Source: an uncultured Prevotellaceae bacterium (GTDB lineage: Bacteria > Bacteroidota > Bacteroidia > Bacteroidales > Bacteroidaceae). From it: a stretch of 64,000 bases of DNA. The translations under genes were made by a program, and so were the position numbers. Positions 48,844-58,772 of this stretch are shown piece by piece. Below the pieces are notes generated by a model that had not been told where the DNA came from, made no database searches, and worked only from the letters and a program-made list of their open reading frames with translations. The stretch covers positions 1 through 64,000 of the forward strand of contig CAMVPA010000010.1 in NCBI GenBank assembly GCA_947169245.1, in the 5' to 3' direction. Every line of letters starts with the position of its first letter. Position 1 is the stretch's first letter.

Positions 48844-50273
48844 CCTTTTCTGCGGAGGAACATGATACACTCGTCCATGATTTTTGCATGCGACAGTTTC
48901 ATGACCAGGGCATACAAGAGTGCTGCGATAACAATCCGCAACAACAAGGTCAAGACGAGACTCTCAACAGCGGAGGTCACGAAGTAGGTTGCCAGCATGA
49001 CCAAAAGGGCTATGAGCATGAAGGGAACAATGTCCCTAAGCATGCCAAAGAGCCGCAAGCCAATCATCCTGCCAGCAATTACCTGCCAAACGAATAGCCA
49101 AAGAACATTGAGGGCAGAATATGCACTCACAACGGTAATAATGCCCTGTTTGTAAAGCAGGAAAAAAGCTGCCACCTGTGCTATGATTTGCGCTACATTA
49201 CACCATAGGTAATAGTTGGACTTACCCTGCGCAATTACCATGTTATGGTAAAGCACATGCAGAGGAAAGAAAGCACCGCTGATGCAGAGTATCTGCAGCA
49301 GTACCACGCAGTCTGCCCATTTGTCGCCTATGGTCAGAAGAATAAACTCCTTGGCCACCAGTGCCAGACCAAACATGGCTGGAAAAGAGAGGAAGGCGGT
49401 AAAACGCAGGAGCTTTCTGAAAACGTGCAGTTTTCTGTTTCCCTCTTCAGAGACGGAGACCAATACCGGCTGGACAATCTGACCAATGGTGTTCGAGATG
49501 GTGGAATGGGCCATGCTGTTCCATTTATTGGCCTGCGAATAGTTTCCAACAGTCTGGATAGTAAACTTGTTACCGAAGAAGAACGTCAGAAGATGCTGGT
49601 TCAGTGTATTGATGATATTGGTTATCAGCAGTTTAACGCAGAAGTTGAACATCCTTCTGACGGGGCCGAAGTCGATGTGTAGCGATGGGCGCCACTTGAC
49701 ATAGTAGAGCCGCCCGATGTTCAACACGATGATGTAGACGAGTTGCTGGCACACAAGACTCCAGTAGCTGAATCCCAGATAAGCCATCAATATGCCACAC
49801 ACTCCCGAAAGCGACAACGCCCAGAAAGCAAGGATGGCAATCTCCCTGTTCATCATGTTCTTGATGAGATAGGCATTATAGACAATGCCCACGGCAGACA
49901 GCGGAAGCGACAGAAACACGACCCGCGAAACCTCGACAAGGCAGGGCTGTTTGAAGAACTGTGCTATGAGCGGGGCACAGAGGAAAAGAGTGGCATACAG
50001 GACGATGCTGGCCGAGATGTTGAACCAGAACACAGAGTTGTAGTCATTGGCTGTCGGCGACTTCATGTTGATGAGACCCTGTGTAAAGCCGCTGGCCTGT
50101 AGGCAGCCCGCAACAGCGGTGAAAATTGTTAGTACGCCAACAATACCATATTCCGGAGGCGAAAGAAGCTGGCCAAGACAAATGCCAAACAGTAGATTCA
50201 ACACTTGAGTACTACCATTATTCAAGGCCCCCCAGAAGAGCCCTTTTGCGGTCTTTTCCTTCAGATTATCCAT
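48840..50273 (-). CDS. Polysaccharide flippase (MOP/Wzx-like)
   Basis: A 477-residue membrane protein with about 12-14 predicted helices, of the MOP exporter superfamily (Wzx-like), which moves lipid-linked sugar units across the inner membrane. The start MDNLKEKTAKGLFWGALNNG at comp(50271-50273) fits the family; in-frame codons upstream cover the promoter. It is transcribed away from the acyltransferase gene from overlapping divergent promoters. Substrate is presumably the unit made by the two GT2 enzymes. Confidence 0.88.
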   Translation of the reverse strand: MDNLKEKTAKGLFWGALNNGSTQVLNLLFGICLGQLLSPPEYGIVGVLTIFTAVAGCLQASGFTQGLINMKSPTANDYNSVFWFNISASIVLYATLFLCAPLIAQFFKQPCLVEVSRVVFLSLPLSAVGIVYNAYLIKNMMNREIAILAFWALSLSGVCGILMAYLGFSYWSLVCQQLVYIIVLNIGRLYYVKWRPSLHIDFGPVRRMFNFCVKLLITNIINTLNQHLLTFFFGNKFTIQTVGNYSQANKWNSMAHSTISNTIGQIVQPVLVSVSEEGNRKLHVFRKLLRFTAFLSFPAMFGLALVAKEFILLTIGDKWADCVVLLQILCISGAFFPLHVLYHNMVIAQGKSNYYLWCNVAQIIAQVAAFFLLYKQGIITVVSAYSALNVLWLFVWQVIAGRMIGLRLFGMLRDIVPFMLIALLVMLATYFVTSAVESLVLTLLLRIVIAALLYALVMKLSHAKIMDECIMFLRRKG

Positions 50274-50282
50274 TCCAAGGTG

Positions 50283-50331
50283 CAAAAGTAAGCATAAAAC
50301 TTTGAAGTTCAAAATAAAATGCGTAATTTTG
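50283..50331. promoter_or_regulatory. Overlapping divergent promoters (flippase / acyltransferase)
   Basis: Minus strand: TTTG (comp 50310-50313), 19 bp, TACTTTTG (comp 50283-50290). Plus strand: TTTG (50301-50304), 19 bp, TAATTTTG (50324-50331). The two promoters interlock, so only one polymerase can bind at a time. The plus -7 box ends five bases before the acyltransferase ATG. Confidence 0.68.
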
Positions 50332-50336
50332 CACAC

Positions 50337-51431
50337 ATGAACGAGTTAACGCCAGCAAAGAAGCCTCGTCTGGAGTGGCTGGATGCTCTCAGGGGCTTCA
50401 CGATGATTCTTGTGGTTGCTAACCATGTAGCCGGTATGGGTTTTGGCGAAGAGTGGCGTCACTCTTCGGCTATTCCGTTCCTGGTACTGTTCCGAATGCC
50501 ACTGTTTTTCTTTGTCAGCGGTTTCCTAGCATATAAAGCATCTCAGGTGTGGAATCTTCGCAACCTGGGCGCCTTGGTTTCCAAGAAGTTGCGTGTGCAG
50601 ATCATCCCCACCGTTGTGTTCTTCTTCCTGGCTATGGCCATCCTGAACAAGAACTTCTGGTCGGCAGTGGAGACGACCATCCATTCGCCGTTGAAGGGTG
50701 GCTACTGGTTTACCATAGCACTGCTCTACATGTTCCTGCTCTATTATCTGTTTTCATACGTTGAAAGCAAGTTCAAGGGTAAGTCGTGGATTCCCATCAC
50801 ACTGCTGTTCATCGTCTCCATCTGTTTCTATGAGACCTGGTACCAGCCCAAGTACTTCTCCTGGGCGCAAGGCTACCGTGGTGCCAAGACCGATCTCTAC
50901 AACTTCCTGATGGATTCTTCCTTTGCACAGGTGTTCCTATACTTCCCATTCTTCCTCTATGGCAACATTGTACACCGCTATTGGGACAAGGCCCAGCGAC
51001 TGATGGACTCCAAGTGGTTCTTCCCTATTGTCATCGTGGTGGTCATTCTGGCAACGCTGGATGCACTGAAGTGGCACACGCTGCGCATGACGTGGGCCGT
51101 TATACCGCTGACCGTGTCGAGATTCGGCCTGCTCACCATCGTCTTCATGTATTTCAGGCATTATCAGCAGTACTTCACGAAGTTCTCACCTATTGGTGCC
51201 TCACTACAATACATAGGTCGGCGTACGCTCGACATCTACCTGATTCACTTCCTCTTCATGCCCGACCTGCCTGTCGTGGGAGAATTCATGAAGAGCTATC
51301 CGCACAACTTTGTCATTGATGTCGTATCGTCTGTATTCTTGGGCCTGGTCATCATTGGCTTCAGCATCATCACCTCCAATATCCTCCGCATCAGTCCGTT
51401 CTTCAAGAAGTGGCTGTTCGGACGTGGATGA
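50337..51431 (+). CDS. Acyltransferase family 3 membrane protein
   Basis: A 364-residue integral membrane acyltransferase (Acyl_transf_3), usually O-acetylating surface sugars. The N-terminus has the signature LEWLDALRGFTMILVVANHV with the catalytic-type His, then FRMPLFFFVSGFL. About ten membrane helices follow. The ATG at 50337 lies five bases after the -7 box, hence an almost leaderless mRNA. It lies 45 bases before the LicD gene on the same strand and probably decorates the same polymer. Confidence 0.88.
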   Translation: MNELTPAKKPRLEWLDALRGFTMILVVANHVAGMGFGEEWRHSSAIPFLVLFRMPLFFFVSGFLAYKASQVWNLRNLGALVSKKLRVQIIPTVVFFFLAMAILNKNFWSAVETTIHSPLKGGYWFTIALLYMFLLYYLFSYVESKFKGKSWIPITLLFIVSICFYETWYQPKYFSWAQGYRGAKTDLYNFLMDSSFAQVFLYFPFFLYGNIVHRYWDKAQRLMDSKWFFPIVIVVVILATLDALKWHTLRMTWAVIPLTVSRFGLLTIVFMYFRHYQQYFTKFSPIGASLQYIGRRTLDIYLIHFLFMPDLPVVGEFMKSYPHNFVIDVVSSVFLGLVIIGFSIITSNILRISPFFKKWLFGRG

Positions 51432-51476
51432 GACCAGCTGCCCTACCCTTGCATCGCTATACAACAAGTATTTAGT

Positions 51477-52355
51477 ATGATTGTTACACCCGAACTTCAG
51501 CCCAAATGGAATAGCATTATCACTGACGTGTTCCGTGAGTTTATAGATATTTGTAAAGAGTATCAACTGACATGGTTTTGTGGCGGTGGTACAGCGATAG
51601 GTGCTGTCAGGCATCATGGGCTAATACCTTGGGATGACGATATCGACGTGTTCATGCCACGTCCTGACTACGACCGTCTTCGTGAGATATGCAGCAATCG
51701 TGATATGGGAAATTACGAGCTGACAACGCCTTATGAGATTGCCGACTATCCCGTGTACTTTATGAAGCTATGTAGTCGCAACACCACGCTCATCGAGGAG
51801 GCTGACACTCCTTGCATGATAGGTCTCTACGTTGATATTTTCCCGCTCGATGGCACTGCCGACGACTTGGACGAGGCTTATCGGTTGAAAAGACAGTTCC
51901 GCAAGCTGATGAACCGCATGGAAGCCATCTCCACCCACAACCGCTTTTCCGAGTACATAAGCCTGTTGTCGGAACCCAAGGAGTGGGGACGTTTTGTCAC
52001 TAAGACCATTGGATTCTTCTGCCGACCCCTTCTGCGTAAAAAGCTGTTGCAGAAGATGGACGCCATCTGTTACCAGTATCATTACGAACAGGCGAAGAAT
52101 GTGGTTGTCTACAGCGGCGTCTACGACCGCCGTGAAATATATCCGAAGGAGTGGGTTTCGAGTGCCGTCACGTTCCAGTTCGAGGGGATGGACGTCAAGC
52201 TTTCCGTAGGCTACGACCACTATCTACGACAGTTCTTCGGCGACTACATGCAATTGCCGCCTGAGGAGAAACGGGTGAGCCACCACGTGAAGGCTTACTT
52301 CAATCTGGACGAGCGAGAACCTATGTCGGTTGCTTTGAAAAAGATAGGAAGATAG
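51477..52355 (+). CDS. LicD/fukutin-type phosphotransferase
   Basis: A 292-residue LicD-family enzyme. Members transfer phosphocholine or polyol phosphates from CDP-linked donors to glycans. The nucleotidyltransferase-type active site is visible in WFCGGGTAIGAVRHHGLIPW and DDDIDVFMPRPDY. It is soluble, with no membrane segment. Because an IspD/TarI-type cytidylyltransferase and an NAD-dependent epimerase follow on the opposite strand, the donor could be a CDP-polyol such as CDP-ribitol. It is separated by four bases from the convergent epimerase gene. Confidence 0.87.
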   Translation: MIVTPELQPKWNSIITDVFREFIDICKEYQLTWFCGGGTAIGAVRHHGLIPWDDDIDVFMPRPDYDRLREICSNRDMGNYELTTPYEIADYPVYFMKLCSRNTTLIEEADTPCMIGLYVDIFPLDGTADDLDEAYRLKRQFRKLMNRMEAISTHNRFSEYISLLSEPKEWGRFVTKTIGFFCRPLLRKKLLQKMDAICYQYHYEQAKNVVVYSGVYDRREIYPKEWVSSAVTFQFEGMDVKLSVGYDHYLRQFFGDYMQLPPEEKRVSHHVKAYFNLDEREPMSVALKKIGR

Positions 52356-52359
52356 GCAC

Positions 52360-53403
52360 TTAATTTTCTTTTCCGCCGATGATGGACAATGTGCGGAAAA
52401 CAGCTTCTCTCATGGAGTAATTAGGCGTCCAACCAAGACCCAGGAGACGTGAGTTGTCGAGCAGTGCCCGCATCGCTATTGAGAACCCCTTGCGCTCTGT
52501 TTCTGTGGGCAGGTCGAACACGACCTGCTTGTTGGCCCATTCTGCACACAGAAGGGCAAAATCCTTTAGTCTTACGTTACAACTCTGGTTCGAGATGTTA
52601 TAGGCCACTCCCTGCTCACCATGCAGAAGCACGTGGAGCATTGCACTGACGGCATCGGCCACATACGTATATGAGAACAGTTGTTCGCCTTTGCTCTTCA
52701 GGACAATATCCTCACCATTGAGGGCTTTCAGGAGGAATTGCGACGAAGCCTTGCTGTCGCTCGTCAGCATGGTGGGGCCAAACAGCCTACTCAGTCTGAC
52801 AATTTTCACCCTTACCCCCTTCTCAGCCACATACGACTGACACAGAGCCTCCGAAAGGCGCTTCGACTCCGTATAGCATGCACGTGCCGTTTGCAGGTTC
52901 AGTTGTCCTGTATAGTCCTCTGTAAAGTCCTCATCGCCTCTGGCGTTTCCGTAGACTTCAACCGTTGAGGGGTAGAGCACCGTTGCTCCACAGCTTTCAG
53001 CCTTTTGTAGGGCAGCTTCTGCTCCTTTAACATTGATTTCGATGGTCTCTATCGGGAACTGAGAATAAGCCAATGGGTGGGTATTCGATGCCAGTGGTAT
53101 AATATAGTCAGCCTCTATATCGGCAGGCAGTGGTTGGCGGACATCCTGTTCTACAAAATGGAAATGAGGATTATCGTAGTACTCTCCCAATCTGGAGGCA
53201 GCCTTCTCCTTGTTGCGCCCCAGGGCATAGATGTCGATATTGGCTCCCTGATGGTTAAAACGCATCAAGGCATCAATCAGACAAACGCCAATGAGACCTG
53301 TTGCACCGGTTATTAAGAATCGTTTACCCTGTAAACGGCCAATGTCAGGCGTTTGCAGGATACGTTCCAAATCTTCTTGGTATAAGGGGTGTTGCTTGAT
53401 CAT
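52360..53403 (-). CDS. NAD-dependent epimerase/dehydratase (extended SDR)
   Basis: A 347-residue SDR enzyme. The Rossmann motif is FLITGATGLIGVCLIDAL, the active Tyr-x-x-x-Lys is in ACYTESKRLSEAL, and a substrate region FSYTYVADAVSAML follows. The start at comp(53401-53403) (MIKQHPLYQEDL) lies five bases after the upstream gene's stop. It shares the minus-strand operon with the cytidylyltransferase, so it probably alters the activated sugar or polyol used by LicD. The exact reaction cannot be read from sequence. Confidence 0.86.
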   Translation of the reverse strand: MIKQHPLYQEDLERILQTPDIGRLQGKRFLITGATGLIGVCLIDALMRFNHQGANIDIYALGRNKEKAASRLGEYYDNPHFHFVEQDVRQPLPADIEADYIIPLASNTHPLAYSQFPIETIEINVKGAEAALQKAESCGATVLYPSTVEVYGNARGDEDFTEDYTGQLNLQTARACYTESKRLSEALCQSYVAEKGVRVKIVRLSRLFGPTMLTSDSKASSQFLLKALNGEDIVLKSKGEQLFSYTYVADAVSAMLHVLLHGEQGVAYNISNQSCNVRLKDFALLCAEWANKQVVFDLPTETERKGFSIAMRALLDNSRLLGLGWTPNYSMREAVFRTLSIIGGKEN

Positions 53404-53408
53404 CAGTG

Positions 53409-54131
53409 TTATTTCAGCCAAGTGTCCTTGTCCATCTTCAGATACCCCTTGAACATCTCCAGGTCATCCTTGGTGGTGAGTTTGATGTTCTTGTCGGAAC
53501 CAGCAGCAAAATAGAGCTTTTCACCCAACTCGACCATCATGGTATTGGTATAAGAAGAGCCATGAATGCCAATGCCTTTCTCAAAGGCCTCATGATAGGC
53601 CTCGTCAAGCCGCTTGAACTGATAGGCCTGTGGGGTAGACACGCGCCGCAGGGTCTCACGAGGAATATACTGCAAAGTCGTTGCCTCGTCGTCGGGATTA
53701 ACAATGAATATCTGCTCGTTATAGGGCAAAGAGGTGACACCGTTACCATACTGTAAGGCTTTCTGTATCACGTCTGTCAATACCGTGTCATCCACCAACG
53801 GACGTATTCCGTCGTGGATGACTACGATATCGTTGTCCTTGGCCTTGCCTTCCATGTGGAAAACACCGTTACGGATGCTCTCCTGGGCGCTCTTACCGCC
53901 CGACACCACATCTTGCAACTTGGTGATATTAAACTGGTGGGCATAGGCTTTCAGCACGTCATGCCAGCCGTCAAGACAAACTACATCTATGGCATCTATC
54001 ATAGGATGATGCTGGAAACTCTCCAAAGTGTAAATCAGAACCGGCTTGTCATACACGTTGATAAACTGCTTTGGAATGTCTTGTCCCATGCGGTTGCCAG
54101 AACCGCCAGCTATAATCAGTGCAATATTCAT
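53409..54131 (-). CDS. IspD/TarI-type cytidylyltransferase
   Basis: A 240-residue CTP-dependent enzyme. Family motifs: AGGSGNRMGQDIPKQF (CTP loop with Arg and Lys), VVIHDGIRPLVDD, and RRVSTPQAYQF, TTKDDLEMFKGYL near the end. IspD makes CDP-methylerythritol and TarI makes CDP-ribitol, and the two are hard to tell apart from sequence alone. The neighbours (epimerase, LicD, flippase) point to a surface polyol-phosphate role rather than isoprenoid synthesis. The stop is five bases before the epimerase start. Confidence 0.85.
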   Translation of the reverse strand: MNIALIIAGGSGNRMGQDIPKQFINVYDKPVLIYTLESFQHHPMIDAIDVVCLDGWHDVLKAYAHQFNITKLQDVVSGGKSAQESIRNGVFHMEGKAKDNDIVVIHDGIRPLVDDTVLTDVIQKALQYGNGVTSLPYNEQIFIVNPDDEATTLQYIPRETLRRVSTPQAYQFKRLDEAYHEAFEKGIGIHGSSYTNTMMVELGEKLYFAAGSDKNIKLTTKDDLEMFKGYLKMDKDTWLK

Positions 54132-54160
54132 CTACTCTTGCTTCTTCACTATTTTTACTG

Positions 54161-56227
54161 TTAGCCTACCTGACTGCCCGGCTTTACGTTCTTGGTGGTG
54201 GTGACTACGCTGAGGCTTTCGTCGGAGTCGACAGCGCTGAGAATCATGCCCTGGCTCTCAATGCCCATCATCTGACGTGGTGCAAAGTTAGCCACGAAGA
54301 GGATACGCTTGCCGATCAGTTCTTCGGGGTTCTCGTAGAAAGCAGCAATACCTGAGCAGATGGTGCGGTCGGTACCAGATCCGTCATTGATAGTGAACTG
54401 CAGGAGTTTCTTCGACTTCTTCACCTTCTGGCAGTCCTTCACCAAACCTACGCGAATGTCGAGCTTCTCGAAGTCCTCAAACGAGCAGGTCTCCTTGATG
54501 GGCGCAGCTTTGTAGGCTGCTGCCTCGTTGGCCTTCTTGGTGGCCTCAAGTTTGTCGAGCTGTTTCTGAATGACCTCGTCCTCGATCTTCTCGAAAAGCA
54601 GGGCGGGCTCGCCCAACTGGTGACCAGCCTTCAGGAGGTCGGTGCTGCCCAGCTGCTCCCACTCGAAGGAGTCGATAGCAAGCATCTCGCGCAGTCTCTT
54701 TGAAGAGAACGGCAGGAACGGCTCGAAGGCGATAGCGAGGTTGGCAGTCAGCTGCAAGCAGATGTTCAGAATAGTCTCACAACGCTTGGGGTCGGTCTTC
54801 CATACCTTCCAGGGCTCACACTCGGTAATGTAGCGGTTGCCGATACGAGCCAGGTTCATGGCCTCAAACTGAGCGTCGCGGAACTTGAACTGCTCCAGCA
54901 GTGCCTCCACCTTCTCCTTCACGTCCTTGAACTCCTCAAGGGCAGCCTTATCTACATCCTGCAGTTCGCCACAGGCAGGAACCACGCCGTTCCAGTACTT
55001 CTTCGTTAGCTGCAGGGCTCGGTTCACGAAGTTGCCATAGACGGCCACGAGCTCGTTGTTATTACGATCCTGGAAATCTTTCCAGGTGAAGTTGTTGTCC
55101 TTGGTTTCGGGGGCGTTGGCTGTCAGCACATAGCGCAGCACATCCTGCTTGCCAGGCATATCCACCAGATACTCATGCAGCCAGACGGCCCAGTTGCGCG
55201 AGGTCGAAATCTTGTCATTTTCGAGGTTCAGGAACTCGTTGGCCGGCACGTTATCAGGCATAATATACTTGCCGTGAGCCTTCATCATCACGGGGAAGAT
55301 GATGCAGTGGAACACGATGTTGTCCTTACCGATGAAGTGTACCAGACGGGTGTCCTCATCCTGCCACCACTTCTCCCAGCTGCCCCACCTCTCGGGTTCT
55401 CGCTCGCAGAGCTCCTTTGTGTTCGACACATAGCCTATGGGCGCGTCGAACCATACATAGAGCACCTTGCCGTCGGCTCCCTCTACGGGTACGGGAATAC
55501 CCCAGTCCAGGTCGCGCGTCATGGCACGCGGCTGCAGATCCATGTCGAGCCACGACTTGCACTGGCCATAGACATTAGAACGCCACTCCTTATGGCCCTC
55601 CAGAATCCACTGCTTCAGCCACTCCTGATACTCGTTCAGGGGCAGATACCAGTTCTTGGTCTCCTTCATCACGGGCGTCGAGCCGCTGATGGTCGACTTC
55701 GGGTTAATGAGCTCCGTAGGCGACAGGTCGCGTCCGCACTTCTCGCACTGGTCGCCGTAAGCACCCTCGTTGTGGCAGTAAGGACACTCGCCCACCACAT
55801 AGCGGTCGGCCAGGAACTGCTTAGCCTCTTCGTCGTAGAGCTGGGCTGTGGTTTTCTCCACCAGCTTGCCATCGTCGTAGAGCTTGCGGAACCACTCGGC
55901 TGCAAACTTGTGGTGAGTCTCTGAGGTGGTACGGCTGTAGACGTCGAACGAAATGCCGAACTCCTTGAACGAGTCCTTGATCATTTTGTGATAGCGGTCG
56001 ACGACATCCTGAGGCGTGATGCCCTCCTTACGGGCACGGACAGTGATGGGCACACCATGCTCATCACTACCTCCGATGAACATGACCTCGCGCTTCTTCA
56101 GACGCAGGTAACGAACATAAATGTCTGCAGGCACATAGACACCAGCCAAGTGGCCGATATGCACACCGCCATTGGCATAGGGTAGCGCCGATGTGACGGT
56201 TATTCTCTTGTAGTTCTTCTGTTCCAT
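54161..56227 (-). CDS. metG: Methionine-tRNA ligase
   Basis: A 688-residue class I synthetase. The HIGH motif reads [10 protein letters not shown], the KMSKS loop is [11 protein letters not shown], and a zinc knuckle has two CxxC pairs ([18 protein letters not shown]). The C-terminal 110 residues are an EMAP-like tRNA-binding domain ([20 protein letters not shown]). The start at comp(56225-56227) ([20 protein letters not shown]) follows the family; longer in-frame reading upstream runs through A/T-rich leader and a promoter region. It is divergent from the outer-membrane protein gene. Confidence 0.96.
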   Translation of the reverse strand: MEQKNYKRITVTSALPYANGGVHIGHLAGVYVPADIYVRYLRLKKREVMFIGGSDEHGVPITVRARKEGITPQDVVDRYHKMIKDSFKEFGISFDVYSRTTSETHHKFAAEWFRKLYDDGKLVEKTTAQLYDEEAKQFLADRYVVGECPYCHNEGAYGDQCEKCGRDLSPTELINPKSTISGSTPVMKETKNWYLPLNEYQEWLKQWILEGHKEWRSNVYGQCKSWLDMDLQPRAMTRDLDWGIPVPVEGADGKVLYVWFDAPIGYVSNTKELCEREPERWGSWEKWWQDEDTRLVHFIGKDNIVFHCIIFPVMMKAHGKYIMPDNVPANEFLNLENDKISTSRNWAVWLHEYLVDMPGKQDVLRYVLTANAPETKDNNFTWKDFQDRNNNELVAVYGNFVNRALQLTKKYWNGVVPACGELQDVDKAALEEFKDVKEKVEALLEQFKFRDAQFEAMNLARIGNRYITECEPWKVWKTDPKRCETILNICLQLTANLAIAFEPFLPFSSKRLREMLAIDSFEWEQLGSTDLLKAGHQLGEPALLFEKIEDEVIQKQLDKLEATKKANEAAAYKAAPIKETCSFEDFEKLDIRVGLVKDCQKVKKSKKLLQFTINDGSGTDRTICSGIAAFYENPEELIGKRILFVANFAPRQMMGIESQGMILSAVDSDESLSVVTTTKNVKPGSQVG

Positions 56228-56356
56228 ATAATATAATAATGTATTCTGAGGTGCAAAGTTACACTTTTTTACTGAGACAAACACCGCAAAACTGTAAAAA
56301 GTGTGTGTTAAGCTATTTTTTTCCACTAAAAAGATGGTGTTTTCATTTTTTATTCG

Positions 56357-56364
56357 TATATTTG
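56357..56364 (+). promoter_or_regulatory. -7 box of the outer-membrane protein gene
   Basis: TATATTTG at 56357-56364, 70 bases before the start. The -33 region is only weakly TTTG-like. The 207-base gap to metG also holds a TAACTTTG box for metG at comp(56254-56261). Confidence 0.45.
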
Positions 56365-56434
56365 CAACCAAAACAGAGAAAATCCTTTGGCAAATAACAC
56401 ATTTATAACAATTACTATAACAAACTAACATGCA

Positions 56435-57226
56435 ATGAAACACATCTTCTTATTAGCTTTGGCTACTATCTTTGGCTTGCAGACTACAAATGCACAGAAG
56501 TATGAAGAGTTTGGGCTTTTCGACCATCTGGGGGCTGGTATATCAGTAGGAACCGATGGTATCGGCATCGATTTGGCAGCACCAATGACTGACTATGCTG
56601 CATTGAGAGCTGGTGTCTCTTTCTTGCCAAGATACAAGTATACAACCAATATCGACCTCAAGGAGAACGATCCCGACGTCATGCCTAATGTGGATCTTGA
56701 GGCAAAGGCAAAAATGTTCGATTTCAAACTATTGGCCGACTTCTATCCTGCCAAGAAGAGCTCGTTCCACATCACCGTTGGTGCTTTCTTCGGCAACGGA
56801 ACACTGGCTTCAGCCACCAATACCTCCCAGCTCCTCAAGGATCCCGCCGACAACGGCAAGAAAGGCTTGTCAATTGGCCAAGACCCTCAGGGAAAACCCT
56901 ATCGCATCACTACCGACGACAATGGTTATGTGACTGCCGACGTCAAGGTCAACAAGTTCAAACCCTATGTAGGTATTGGCTTCGGACGTGCCGTGCCCAA
57001 GAAGAACCGCGTCAGCGTATCGTTCGACATGGGTTTGCAGTTCTGGGGAAAGCCCAGGCTTGGTGCCAACACCAAAGACGATTGGGGCAATGTCAACTAT
57101 CATGAGTTCAAGAAGTCCGACATTACCGACAATGACTACGATGGTGTGAAGGATGCCTTTGATGTTGCTGATAAGATTATCGGCTATCCCGTTATCAACA
57201 TCCGTATCAACGGACGTATTTTCTAA
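56435..57226 (+). CDS. Predicted outer-membrane beta-barrel protein
   Basis: A 263-residue exported protein with signal peptide [20 protein letters not shown]. The rest alternates polar and hydrophobic residues with aromatic girdles ([47 protein letters not shown]) and ends with a terminal Phe, typical of outer-membrane insertion. I do not recognise a specific family. It has its own promoter and is followed 33 bases later by a lipoprotein gene, so the two may form a pair. Confidence 0.72.
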   Translation: MKHIFLLALATIFGLQTTNAQKYEEFGLFDHLGAGISVGTDGIGIDLAAPMTDYAALRAGVSFLPRYKYTTNIDLKENDPDVMPNVDLEAKAKMFDFKLLADFYPAKKSSFHITVGAFFGNGTLASATNTSQLLKDPADNGKKGLSIGQDPQGKPYRITTDDNGYVTADVKVNKFKPYVGIGFGRAVPKKNRVSVSFDMGLQFWGKPRLGANTKDDWGNVNYHEFKKSDITDNDYDGVKDAFDVADKIIGYPVINIRINGRIF

Positions 57227-57259
57227 ATGAATAATCAACAACTTAAAACAAATAACAAA

Positions 57260-58264
57260 ATGAAGAAGAAGTATTTTTTAATGGCTTTTGCTGTCATGAC
57301 AGCAATGTGCCTGACTACTGCCTGCAGTAGTGACGATGACGACAATGACAACAAGCAGGAAGAACAGGTGAATCTGCCGGTACCTCAGAATGCTGCAAAC
57401 GCCATAGAGTTCAAGCTTGAAATCCCCAAGACTCCTACTGCTGCCGTCGGTAACACCGATGCTCCCGTGCTGAATACAATCGACATCACCGAGTGCAGTG
57501 AGCTGCTTCTGGAGCTCAAGCGTCCCGAAAGCAATTCCCTCGTCTTTGTGAAGGGTAAGGTAACGAAGAACGGTAACAGATATAATCTCAGCGGCGACAA
57601 GGTAAAGGGTTTTGTTGAGCTGGCTGAAGCAAAAGCCCGTGGCACACGTACCACCACCAGCACAATCATCATCGACATCGAAGTTAGCTTCTCTGCAACA
57701 GAGACCTACACCTACAAGAATGATGATGGCGAGACCATCACTGTGGAGAAAATCACTCCTATCAATGGTAACGAGGCCGAAAAGCGACTGATCCGTACTT
57801 GGAACGTCTTGGGCGCAATCTTCGACTTACAGGGCGATGACGGTGTCAAGCCTGCTGTGTTCTTCGAATCAACAAATGGCGTGCTCGACCTGGAGGCCAC
57901 CTTCTTGAAGGAGGCAGAAAAGCGCAATGTCAACCTGACAGCCGATGAGAAGAATGAGCTGAGAAAGAAGCTGAAGACCGTTACCATCACGGGTACAAGA
58001 ATCTTCTCACTCGACTATGCTGACGGTTCTGTGGACGCTGCTTCTTGGCAGTGGACTGACGAGTCGAAGAAGGAAGCATTCCGCATCACCCTGCGTGACG
58101 GCAAGATGGGCAACAAGTTCATCCAGAACGCTTCACTCGTAACGGCCGAGTTCAGCGGCAACCGTTGCAACCTGAAGCTGGCAACAACGTTCGACGACTC
58201 ATCGCACAAGAGTTGGGATGCCACCGTTACTCTACAGCTGCAGGATCAGGGCTCTTCAAAATAG
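57260..58264 (+). CDS. Hypothetical lipoprotein
   Basis: A 334-residue lipoprotein of unknown function. The signal peptide MKKKYFLMAFAVMTAMCLTTAC ends in a lipobox followed by a run of Ser and Asp (SSDDDDNDN), the acidic tail that exports lipoproteins to the Bacteroidetes cell surface. The mature part is beta-rich with many Thr and Glu residues. Start at 57260 is preferred over 57227 because it places the charged n-region directly before the hydrophobic core. It probably shares a transcript with the preceding outer-membrane protein. Confidence 0.72.
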   Translation: MKKKYFLMAFAVMTAMCLTTACSSDDDDNDNKQEEQVNLPVPQNAANAIEFKLEIPKTPTAAVGNTDAPVLNTIDITECSELLLELKRPESNSLVFVKGKVTKNGNRYNLSGDKVKGFVELAEAKARGTRTTTSTIIIDIEVSFSATETYTYKNDDGETITVEKITPINGNEAEKRLIRTWNVLGAIFDLQGDDGVKPAVFFESTNGVLDLEATFLKEAEKRNVNLTADEKNELRKKLKTVTITGTRIFSLDYADGSVDAASWQWTDESKKEAFRITLRDGKMGNKFIQNASLVTAEFSGNRCNLKLATTFDDSSHKSWDATVTLQLQDQGSSK

Positions 58265-58281
58265 TAATAGATAGCTCTTTA

Positions 58282-58331
58282 TTTGGTCAGTTCGCAAAAT
58301 TGTCGTACCTTTGTCGGCAGTTTTGCGAACT
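58282..58331 (+). promoter_or_regulatory. aroQ promoter flanked by an 11-bp inverted repeat
   Basis: TTTG 58282-58285, a 20-bp spacer and TACCTTTG 58306-58313. AGTTCGCAAAA (58289-58299) and TTTTGCGAACT (58321-58331) form a perfect inverted repeat around the -7 box and transcription start, as an operator would. Confidence 0.68.
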
Positions 58332-58346
58332 AACTGTTTCATGAGT

Positions 58347-58772
58347 ATGAAGATTCAGATTATTAACGGCCCGAACCTGAACATGCTGGGACGCCGCGAA
58401 CCCGGCATCTACGGCCAGATGTCGTTCGACGACTATCTGCCGAAGTTGCAGTCGCGCTTCCCCAATGTCGAGATAGACTACTATCAGAGCAACATCGAGG
58501 GCGAGCTTATCGACAAGATGCAGCAGGTGGGCTTCGGACAGTGCTCCGGCATCGTGCTCAATGCCGGAGCCTATACCCACACGAGCATTGCGTTGCACGA
58601 CTGCATCCGCTCGCTGCAGTGTCCAGTCATCGAGGTTCACATCTCCAACGTCCATCAGCGCGAGGCGTTCCGCCATCAGTCGATGATCAGCAGTGCCTGT
58701 CGTGGCGTCATCTGCGGCTTCGGACTCGACAGCTATCGTCTGGCAGTTGAGGCACTGAGAGGTGAGAAATGA
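58347..58772 (+). CDS. aroQ: 3-dehydroquinate dehydratase, type II
   Basis: A 141-residue shikimate-pathway enzyme. The N-terminal IINGPNLNMLGRREPGIYG carries the catalytic Arg and Tyr, and the active His is in IEVHISNVHQREAFRHQS. NAGAYTHTSIALHD binds the substrate. The ATG at 58347 (MKIQIING) is chosen; one six bases upstream (58341) is also possible. It overlaps the O-methyltransferase start by four bases. An inverted repeat around its promoter suggests specific control. Confidence 0.94.
   Translation: MKIQIINGPNLNMLGRREPGIYGQMSFDDYLPKLQSRFPNVEIDYYQSNIEGELIDKMQQVGFGQCSGIVLNAGAYTHTSIALHDCIRSLQCPVIEVHISNVHQREAFRHQSMISSACRGVICGFGLDSYRLAVEALRGEK

Noticed and set aside
53409..54131. Housekeeping ispD partner for the ispF at 8.8 kb.
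   Set aside because: Possible, but its position within a LicD/epimerase/flippase cluster favours a TarI-like role, so no ispD symbol is given.
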